Shown: positions 7,017 through 13,534 of the stretch, piece after piece | How the letters are laid out: the number at the start of each line of letters is the position of its first letter | Position numbering within the stretch: position 1 is the stretch's first letter | Assembly: GCA_902476765.1 (NCBI GenBank) | Contig: CABSEJ010000059.1 | Location: 1 to 17,526 of the forward strand | Source: an uncultured Blautia sp. | Lineage (GTDB): Bacteria; Bacillota; Clostridia; Lachnospirales; Lachnospiraceae | Length of the DNA stretch: 17,526 bases | Direction: 5' to 3' | Translations under genes and position numbers: made by a program | Notes under the pieces: generated by a model | Database searches by the model: none | The model's input: only the letters and a program-made list of their open reading frames with translations | Told to the model about the DNA's origin: nothing

Positions 7017-7884
7017 TCTTCACCCATCCCTTCCATCTTCTCCGCTTTGTCTTATCTGTTTCAGTCTTATTCTGTTCCTGCTCCAGGATTTCCTTCAGCT
7101 CGTCCTTAGTAAGCCCTACCTTAAGCTGTCCTCCCTTAGCTACAGATACCCTGCCGGTTTCCTCTGAAACAATGATAGTGAGCGAATCACTGACCTCACT
7201 GATACCCACTCCGGCTCTGTGTCTGGTTCCCAGATTCTTGCTCAAGTCCAGATTATCCGACAGAGGCAGATAACAGGTAGCAGCCACTACTCTGTCGCCT
7301 CTCACAATCACGGCTCCGTCATGAAGGGGCGTGTTATGCTCAAAAATATTGATTAAAAGCTGGCTGCTGATAAGGGAGTCCAGGTAAATACCCGTTCTGG
7401 TGTAATCGTTTAATATGGTTTCCTCTTCAATAACAATCAGCGCTCCTGTCTTCACAGCACCCATCTCAAAGCTGGCTCTTACAATCTCATTTGCCGTCCT
7501 GTCGCTGAAACGGCCTTCCAGCTCTTTTTTACCGGAGTCAAAAGGAATCAGGTTGCTGACAATATTTTTATGTCCCAATTCCTCCAAGGCTTTCCTAAGC
7601 TCCGGCTGAAAAATAACTAAAATAGCAGTGATAGCATATCCGCCCACTGTATAAACCAGCCACAAAATGGTATTCATCTTCAAAATATAGGCAATGAATA
7701 TAAATACCATGACAATGAGAATTCCCTTTAAAAGAGAATATGCTCTGGTATTTCGTATCCAAAGCATAAACTGGTAGACAAAGAAGGCAATAACTACAAT
7801 TTCCACAATGTCATACCATTCTATCCTATTGGGCAGCGTCAGCTTACCCACATACTCATTTAAAAACGAGGATAGATTTCCCAT
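6994..7884 (-). CDS. cdaA: Membrane diadenylate cyclase CdaA (c-di-AMP synthase)
   Basis: 296 residues. Three predicted N-terminal membrane helices (about 25-92) precede a cytosolic DisA_N (DAC) domain. The catalytic signatures are present: Asp189-Gly190-Ala191 (in LHDGAVIVRG) and Arg-His-Arg at 221-223 (in GTRHRAGVGISE), which bind and condense two ATP to c-di-AMP. GALIVIEEE at 147-155 is also typical. The C-terminus is extended and basic (KRRRWKGW). c-di-AMP controls potassium and osmolyte transport and wall homeostasis in Firmicutes. GGGGGAGGGGAG precedes the ATG. It is 48 bases downstream of an unrecognised membrane protein gene and overlaps cdaR, so all are probably one transcript. Confidence 0.96.
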   Translation of the reverse strand: MGNLSSFLNEYVGKLTLPNRIEWYDIVEIVVIAFFVYQFMLWIRNTRAYSLLKGILIVMVFIFIAYILKMNTILWLVYTVGGYAITAILVIFQPELRKALEELGHKNIVSNLIPFDSGKKELEGRFSDRTANEIVRASFEMGAVKTGALIVIEEETILNDYTRTGIYLDSLISSQLLINIFEHNTPLHDGAVIVRGDRVVAATCYLPLSDNLDLSKNLGTRHRAGVGISEVSDSLTIIVSEETGRVSVAKGGQLKVGLTKDELKEILEQEQNKTETDKTKRRRWKGWVKNEKKSDE

Positions 7885-7932
7885 AAGCTCCCCTCCCCCT
7901 TTCTTCTGTTAATACTCCCGCTTCTATCGTTT

Positions 7933-8970
7933 CTATAAATCCTTCAAGGATTCCTCTAACTGCTTTTCAAAGTCAAAGTTCTCCTCTTCCACACGTTCCA
8001 CCGGAATAGCTTCATCTGCTTCTTCCGGAGCCTCCTCCTTATTAACCGGCTCAGAAGATATTGTTTTAATACTTTTCTCTGTCTGGGCTACAAAGGATTT
8101 AGGCACTGCTTTTACATAATATACATACTCATCATCTTCAAACTGGGTAACCTCACTTCTGGAATAGTCGATTCCCAGGGCTGCAAATTCTATCACAAGA
8201 CCTACAATAACAGAAAGTACACCTGCAAGGATAACACTTCCCATATTGATACGGACGCTCATAAACATACCGCCTAATATCATAATCAGAATATAGGCCA
8301 CGGCTCCAGCTGCATCCGCCACTCTCCAGGAATAATCAAAAGAGCTTCTGGAAATCAGGTGTACCAGCATAAGTACCACAGCAAATGCCAGAAGATTCAG
8401 CCACATCTCCTGATTCTTCATCAGAGAATCCAAAAGCAGCTGTAGTTTTTCCACTGCTTCTGTCTCCTTGCCCTGGAGTACTGTGCTTCTGTTCTTCACT
8501 GCGTCCATAAAATAATACAAAATAACGCCGCAGCAGGAAGGTATCACACAGGCCGGTCCTCTCAAAAGTCCGCCGCCGATAGGCACTGCCGCAGGCATAC
8601 GCAGGGAAAAAGCCACCGGAGTCAAGACCAAAGCCAGATTGTCCTGGGAAGTAAACCTAAGAAACAAAATCATCAGCAGGAAAATAAGCAGTATGGCAAA
8701 ACCAGCCACTTCAATTCCCACGCCGTAACAGTGGGCCACAATCAGCAGGCAGGCCAATACGGTCATAGCATTCACCGGAAGCACTGCACAGATGATAGAT
8801 AAAATCAGCACCACGAAAATATTATTTAATTTATCAAAAAATCCCAGAGCAGAATTAATTCCCTGAAACAGCACAAAAGCCAGAAGAAACTTCATTACAG
8901 GAACTATCCAGTTATCATGCTCTCCATAAAAATTTTTCAATTTCTGTTTAAATTCTAACAATGCGGTCAC
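7933..8970 (-). CDS. Unrecognised polytopic membrane protein upstream of cdaA
   Basis: 345 residues, no family I can name with confidence. About eight to ten hydrophobic segments: near 22-42, 47-66, 67-85, 87-104, 110-165 (which holds a Pro/Gly-rich stretch, MPAAVPIGGGLLRGPACVIPSCCG), 195-215, 225-245 and 250-270. A hydrophilic tail of about 75 residues follows, first with FEDDEYVYYVKAVPK and then with a strongly acidic end rich in Glu. The GTG start at 8970 overlaps the stop of the preceding gene (GTGA) and has GGAAGGGGG 8 bases upstream. The Gly/Pro-rich core suggests a transporter or channel fold, but no motif for a known transporter is visible. Its position, coupled to the 143-residue gene and 48 bases before cdaA, suggests a link with c-di-AMP, ion or wall homeostasis; that is inference. 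Confidence 0.85.
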   Translation of the reverse strand: MTALLEFKQKLKNFYGEHDNWIVPVMKFLLAFVLFQGINSALGFFDKLNNIFVVLILSIICAVLPVNAMTVLACLLIVAHCYGVGIEVAGFAILLIFLLMILFLRFTSQDNLALVLTPVAFSLRMPAAVPIGGGLLRGPACVIPSCCGVILYYFMDAVKNRSTVLQGKETEAVEKLQLLLDSLMKNQEMWLNLLAFAVVLMLVHLISRSSFDYSWRVADAAGAVAYILIMILGGMFMSVRINMGSVILAGVLSVIVGLVIEFAALGIDYSRSEVTQFEDDEYVYYVKAVPKSFVAQTEKSIKTISSEPVNKEEAPEEADEAIPVERVEEENFDFEKQLEESLKDL

Positions 8971-9398
8971 TGCTGTGTCCCCCTTCCTGTTATTCTGCCA
9001 TTTCTTCTGTCTTCTCTGTCGTAAACCTTCTTCAACTGTCCCAGAGCCTTATAATAGCCCTGGATGCCTTTTTGTGCCCTGTGGTACCGGACAGAACAGT
9101 ATATATAAGTCAAAATACTATAACAGACCAGCATAATGACATAACCGCCTATTACGGCAATAACCGTCAAAGCTACATTCATTTTATGTATATTTTCCAT
9201 GAGATAGTCGCTTTTATACCCCGCATAAACCAGCAGAAGAAGTCCATAACCAATGGTTGTCAAAAAAAAGTTCTTTATCAGCGCCATACCTATATAATCG
9301 CTTCTATAATAATTGCTGATTGCAAGATGCTTCTTTCCATTCCCTGATTCATAAACGGCTAATTTATGCATTTTTTTGATTTTTTGATTGTTCAGCAT
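8967..9398 (-). CDS. Unrecognised two-helix membrane protein
   Basis: 143 residues, no known family recognised. Two membrane helices (about 39-60 and 72-98) separated by a short loop; a polar N-terminus of about 35 residues (with SGNGKKHLAISNYYRSDYIG) and a basic C-terminal tail (RRNGRITGRG). The ATG at 9398 was chosen over an in-frame start at 9443 because AAAGAGG lies 6-8 bases upstream of it and because a strong promoter predicts transcription from about 9435, downstream of the longer start. The stop overlaps the next gene by four bases, so the two proteins are probably made together and may form a complex. Confidence 0.82.
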   Translation of the reverse strand: MLNNQKIKKMHKLAVYESGNGKKHLAISNYYRSDYIGMALIKNFFLTTIGYGLLLLVYAGYKSDYLMENIHKMNVALTVIAVIGGYVIMLVCYSILTYIYCSVRYHRAQKGIQGYYKALGQLKKVYDREDRRNGRITGRGTQQ

Positions 9399-9441
9399 AA
9401 AGTACCTCTTTCCCGTTTTCCAACATAATAATACACCCTGC

Positions 9442-9471
9442 ATTATAGCATACCATAAGGAAGTGAATCAA
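9442..9471 (-). promoter_or_regulatory. Internal promoter before the unknown pair / cdaA block
   Basis: On the - strand TTGATT (9466-9471), 18 bases, TATAAT (9442-9447) preceded by TGC, an extended -10. The -10 is a perfect consensus. Predicted start near 9435, giving a leader of about 37 bases to the ATG at 9398. The -35 box lies just before the comF stop region. Confidence 0.7.
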
Positions 9472-9476
9472 GACCT

Positions 9477-10199
9477 TTACACATCTCCGCCTATGGCAAT
9501 TACCAGAAAGAATACTTTTCCGGCCCCTGCTTTCTTCAGGGCCAGGGCGGCCATATCCATGGTACTGCCTGTGGTGTAAATATCGTCTACCAGCAGCAAT
9601 GTCTCCCCTCTTATACTGTCGGAAGCCCAAAAGGCGTCCCTCATATTTCGTCTTCTCTGTGCCGGGTCTAGTTCCTTCTGGGGAGAGGTATCCTTCTTCC
9701 GTTTTAAGGCCTTGGTATCTACGGGAAGTCCCAGTTTATCTCCCAAAGCCCGGGCAATGATTTCCGCCTGGTTAAACCCCCGCTTTTCCATTCTCTTTCT
9801 GTGAAGGGGAATGGGAATCACCTTCTTTACACCCCATTTCCGGATGAGGTTCTCTGCATAAAAAGCAGCCAGCTCTCCGTAAAAAATTCCATATTCCTGA
9901 CGTTTTCCATATTTTAATCGAAAAAGGGATTCCTGAAGAACAGCACCATAGGAGAAAATTCCCATTCCCTGGTCAAAGCTGTGTTGGATTTTTTGACAGT
10001 CCCCGCAATACTCCTGCTCCTGCCTCCTTAAAGGTTTGGAACATTTAAAACATCTGGGACCTGAGATTGGCTTCAGCTTTTCCCTGCAGCCAGTACAGAT
10101 TTTCTGTCCCCTGGGCGCCGCCACGTCATGGCATACCGGGCAGCGCCTGGGATACAGTATATCTAAAAAAACAGATTCTATTTTCGTTCTTTTTTTCAA
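9477..10199 (-). CDS. comF: ComF family protein (competence-type phosphoribosyltransferase fold)
   Basis: 240 residues from the chosen start, the usual ComF length. The N-terminus carries four CxxC pairs (Cys20/23, 35/38, 50/53, 65/68) that form zinc-ribbon modules. The C-terminal half is a phosphoribosyltransferase-like domain with the signature VDDIYTTGST (204-213). ComF works with the ComFA helicase in DNA uptake in transformable bacteria, and homologues are kept in many species not known to be transformable. TTG at 10199 is preferred: AAGGAG lies 5 bases upstream and the codon overlaps the recD2 stop as TTGA. A GTG at 10205 is in frame but abuts the ribosome binding site with no spacing. 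Confidence 0.92.
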   Translation of the reverse strand: MKKRTKIESVFLDILYPRRCPVCHDVAAPRGQKICTGCREKLKPISGPRCFKCSKPLRRQEQEYCGDCQKIQHSFDQGMGIFSYGAVLQESLFRLKYGKRQEYGIFYGELAAFYAENLIRKWGVKKVIPIPLHRKRMEKRGFNQAEIIARALGDKLGLPVDTKALKRKKDTSPQKELDPAQRRRNMRDAFWASDSIRGETLLLVDDIYTTGSTMDMAALALKKAGAGKVFFLVIAIGGDV

Positions 10200-12424
10200 T
10201 GGCACTCCTTAATCCAAAGGTCCAGGGCCGTATAGCGGCTTTGCTCCATTCGGTTCTCCTCCATCTCATAGAAAGTCTTCTCGTCTCCTACCAGAGTAAC
10301 GCAGCGCCTTGCCCTTGTCACCGCCGTATACAGCAGATTACGGTTCATCAGCATCCTGGGGCCTCCAAGCAGAGGTATGATTACAGCCGGGTACTCGCTT
10401 CCCTGGGCTTTGTGTATGGTAATGGCGTAGGCCAGTTCCAACTCATCCAGCTGTTTAAAGGAATACTCCACAAACCGCTTTTCGTCAAACTCCACGGTAA
10501 GAGTTTCGGCAAAAGTATTGATTTCCCGGATTATCCCCGTATCCCCGTTGAATACGCCTACACCCTTTTCCACGGGAATACCGTAAGCTCCTCTGATTTC
10601 CCATTCCATCTGATAATTATTTTTAATCTGCATGACTTTGTCGCCTTCCCGGAAAAGTCCCTGTCCATGCTCTCTCTCCTTCTTTTCCTGTCCGGGAGGA
10701 TTCAGATACTGCTGCAAAATGGTATTCAGCCGTTCCACCCCTAATAGTCCTTTCCTCATGGGAGTAAGAACCTGAATATCATAAGGTGTTGCTTCCACAA
10801 ATTTAGGAAGCTTTTTCTGAATCAGGGTAATCACCACGCTGATTATCACATTGGCATCATACCGCTTCAGGAAAAAGAAATCCATACTTTTATTATCCAG
10901 TGTCACAGGAACTCCCTGGTTGATTTTATGGGCGTTTACCACAATATCGCTCTGGGATGCCTGACGAAAAATCTTCACCAGCTCTACTACGGAAAAGCAC
11001 CGGGAGTTGATAATGTCTTTCAGCACACTTCCCGGACCTACGCTGGGAAGCTGATTCACATCCCCCACCAGAATCAGCCTGGTGCCTGTCACCACTGCCG
11101 AAAGCAGAGCATGCATAAGGAAAATATCCACCATAGACATCTCGTCAATGATAATGACATCTGCCGCAAGGGGATTCTGGGCATTACGCTCAAAATGTAC
11201 GTTTCCCCTGCTCTCCTGGGGAACTCCTGTCAGCTCCAGAAGACGATGGATGGTTTTCGCCTCATATCCTGTGGCCTCAGTCATCCTTTTGGCCGCCCGG
11301 CCTGTTGGAGCTGCCAGGCTGATTTCCAACCCTTCCAGCTCAAAATACCGGATTATGGCGTTGATAGTAGTTGTCTTACCGGTTCCCGGTCCTCCCGTAA
11401 TGATGAGAAGACCGTTTTTCACCGCTTCTATCACCGCTTCCTGCTGTTTTTCGTCCAACTCTATAGCAGAAGCTCTCTGAATACGGTGAATTTTATCCAA
11501 AACCTGGGCTTCCTCTGCCGTATCTTTCACATCCAGCTCATGAAGCATCTGGGCCACATGCAATTCAATCTGATAATACTGACCGGCATAAACAGCCAGC
11601 CCCTGACCCTCTTCACCGGGAATTTCTTTTAACACTATCTTCCGGTCAATGGACAGATCTCCCAGGTGCTTCTCCATATAATCCGCCGGTACCCCCAAAA
11701 GTTCTTCTGCTCTGGCAAGGAGTATCTTTTTAGGAAGATACACATGTCCTTCCGCCGTAGCCTGAAGCAATATGTACAGAATACCGCTGCGAATCCGGTA
11801 ATCCGAGTCCGTATGGATACCGATTCTGGCGGCAATCTCATCCGCAATCTTAAACCCCACCCCCACAATATCCTCTGCCATTTTGTAGGGGTTTTCCTTC
11901 AGGATGCGGTACATGTCCTCCTTGTACTGCTGGTAAATCTTCGCTCCCAGAGACTGGGAAATACCATACTGCCCCAGAAACATCATGGCACGCCGCATAT
12001 CCGCTTTTTCCTCTACCTGCTGGGCTATTTCTCTGGCTTTCTTTTCACTGATGCCCTTCACCTCAGCCAGGCGCTCCGGCTCTTCCTCTACAATACGCAG
12101 GGTATCGTCGCCGAACTTTTTTACTATCCTGGCCGCTAAAGCTGCACCGATTCCCTTTATGGCTCCTGACCCCAGATACCGCTCCATGGCTGCAGAGTCC
12201 TGGGGAATCACACTCTCATAGGAGAACACGGAAAACTGTCTTCCATAGGAGGGGTGCCTGGTAAATTCTCCCTTCGCCCGTATGGTTTCCCCTTCATTTA
12301 AAAAGCGAAAGGTTCCCACACAGGTAATCTCTTCTCCCTCTGACACCAGGGAAGCCACGGTATACCCGTTTTCCTGGTTCCGAAATATGATATGATCCAC
12401 ATATCCTTCTATGGTTTCTTCCAC
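10196..12424 (-). CDS. recD2: RecD2-type ATP-dependent DNA helicase (SF1B)
   Basis: 742 residues, normal for RecD2 (RecD-like helicase of bacteria without RecBCD). An N-terminal OB-like region (about 1-75) is followed by helix-hairpin-helix motifs (about 85-130) and the helicase core: Walker A GGPGTGKTTT (344-353), Walker B IIDEMSM (425-431), GDVNQLPSVGPG (454-465), FRQA near 486, then the UvrD-like C-terminal part with ITIHKAQGSEYP and LLYTAVTRAR. It unwinds DNA 5' to 3' and is linked to repair and replication-fork processing. The GTG start has GAGGAAG about 6 bases upstream. It follows mreB after 44 bases and overlaps comF by four bases. Confidence 0.95.
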   Translation of the reverse strand: MEETIEGYVDHIIFRNQENGYTVASLVSEGEEITCVGTFRFLNEGETIRAKGEFTRHPSYGRQFSVFSYESVIPQDSAAMERYLGSGAIKGIGAALAARIVKKFGDDTLRIVEEEPERLAEVKGISEKKAREIAQQVEEKADMRRAMMFLGQYGISQSLGAKIYQQYKEDMYRILKENPYKMAEDIVGVGFKIADEIAARIGIHTDSDYRIRSGILYILLQATAEGHVYLPKKILLARAEELLGVPADYMEKHLGDLSIDRKIVLKEIPGEEGQGLAVYAGQYYQIELHVAQMLHELDVKDTAEEAQVLDKIHRIQRASAIELDEKQQEAVIEAVKNGLLIITGGPGTGKTTTINAIIRYFELEGLEISLAAPTGRAAKRMTEATGYEAKTIHRLLELTGVPQESRGNVHFERNAQNPLAADVIIIDEMSMVDIFLMHALLSAVVTGTRLILVGDVNQLPSVGPGSVLKDIINSRCFSVVELVKIFRQASQSDIVVNAHKINQGVPVTLDNKSMDFFFLKRYDANVIISVVITLIQKKLPKFVEATPYDIQVLTPMRKGLLGVERLNTILQQYLNPPGQEKKEREHGQGLFREGDKVMQIKNNYQMEWEIRGAYGIPVEKGVGVFNGDTGIIREINTFAETLTVEFDEKRFVEYSFKQLDELELAYAITIHKAQGSEYPAVIIPLLGGPRMLMNRNLLYTAVTRARRCVTLVGDEKTFYEMEENRMEQSRYTALDLWIKECH

Positions 12425-12468
12425 GTCTCTTCCTCTCTGTATCTCTAAAATTACGGCTGTACCGCCTA

Positions 12469-13464
12469 TTACAATTTTCCGTTCATCCTGCTCATAAGTT
12501 CCATGTACTGACCGGTACCGATAGCCACCGCCAGAGCCGGCTCTTCGGCCACCATAGTATTGATGCCGGTTTCCTCCTCAATCAACTGTTCCAGGCCTCC
12601 CAAAAGGGCGCCTCCTCCGGTAAGCACAATCCCCCGCTCTGCCACATCCGCAGCCAGTTCCGGCGGTGTTTTCTCCAGAACACTGTGAATGGTCTCCATA
12701 ATCTGGGTGGATGCGTCCCGTAAAGCTTCCCGGATTTCTTCAGAAGTAATGGTAACGCTTTTTGGCAGTCCGGTAATAGTATCCCGCCCCTTTACCTCCA
12801 TGGTCTTGGGGTCCGGGAGAGGATGAACCGTTCCAATCTGAATTTTAATGTCTTCTCCGGTTCTTTCTCCTATCATCAGGTTATGCTTTTTCCGTACATA
12901 ACGCATAATAGCTTCATCAAAGTTATCTCCCGCCACTTTGATAGAGGTGGATACCACAGTACCCCCCAGAGAAATCACCGCTACATCTGTGGTGCCTCCT
13001 CCTATATCCACAATCATATTTCCAAAAGGCCTGGTAATATCGATTCCCGCTCCTATAGCTGCCGCAATAGGCTCCTCGATAATGGAAACCTCCCTGGCTC
13101 CCGCCTGATAAGTGGCTTCCTCCACCGCCTTTTTCTCCACTTCCGTTATTCCGCTGGGGGCGCATATGCTGATTCTGGGTTTCCGAAAAGCCCTTTTCCC
13201 TATAGCTTTGGAAATAAAGTATTTCAACATCTTCTCTGTCACTTCGTAATCTGAAATCACACCCTGACGAAGAGGACGGACGGCCACAATGTTTCCCGGC
13301 GTCCTGCCTATCATCTGACGTGCTTCCTCTCCAACGGCTCTGATTTTATTGTTATCTTTATCGTAAGCAACCACGGAAGGCTCTTTTAGCACAATTCCCT
13401 TCCCCTTGGCATATACAAGAATACTGGCTGTCCCTAAATCAATTCCAATATCTGACGCTGCCAT
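12469..13464 (-). CDS. mreB: MreB/Mbl actin-like cell-shape protein
   Basis: 331 residues, the family's usual length. Actin-fold nucleotide motifs: IGIDLGTAS (6-14), VDIGGGTTD (152-160) and VLTGGGALLGG (280-290); EEPIAAAIGAG (130-140) is typical. MreB polymers line the membrane and guide sidewall peptidoglycan synthesis. mreC and mreD do not follow; recD2 does. That suggests a stand-alone Mbl- or MreBH-like paralogue rather than the mreBCD copy, but the paralogue type cannot be settled by eye. AAAGGGG lies 8 bases before the ATG, and a good promoter lies 35 bases upstream. Confidence 0.94.
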   Translation of the reverse strand: MAASDIGIDLGTASILVYAKGKGIVLKEPSVVAYDKDNNKIRAVGEEARQMIGRTPGNIVAVRPLRQGVISDYEVTEKMLKYFISKAIGKRAFRKPRISICAPSGITEVEKKAVEEATYQAGAREVSIIEEPIAAAIGAGIDITRPFGNMIVDIGGGTTDVAVISLGGTVVSTSIKVAGDNFDEAIMRYVRKKHNLMIGERTGEDIKIQIGTVHPLPDPKTMEVKGRDTITGLPKSVTITSEEIREALRDASTQIMETIHSVLEKTPPELAADVAERGIVLTGGGALLGGLEQLIEEETGINTMVAEEPALAVAIGTGQYMELMSRMNGKL

Positions 13465-13498
13465 TTACACTGCCCCTTTCCTATTTCAATCCTTTTTT

Positions 13499-13527
13499 AT
13501 TATATCCAACTTCCCCTTCCTTGAAAA
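13499..13527 (-). promoter_or_regulatory. Promoter of the mreB-recD2-comF string
   Basis: On the - strand TTTTCA (13522-13527), 17 bases, TATAAT (13499-13504). The -10 is a perfect consensus and the -35 is 4/6. Predicted start near 13492, a leader of about 28 bases. A small inverted repeat CCCCTT/AAGGGG (13513-13531) overlaps the -35 and spacer. Confidence 0.6.
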
Positions 13528-13534
13528 GGGGCAA

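Noticed and set aside
9399..9443. 15-residue N-terminal extension of the 143-residue protein
   Set aside because: It starts upstream of the predicted transcript start and has no ribosome binding site, whereas the ATG at 9398 has AAAGAGG.
10067..11632. Long + strand open frames opposite recD2 and comF
   Set aside because: Antisense shadows of well-supported genes with no recognisable domains or start signals.
13513..13531. CCCCTT/AAGGGG inverted repeat between uvrA and mreB as a terminator
   Set aside because: Only 6 bp and no T run follows directly; it overlaps the mreB promoter instead.
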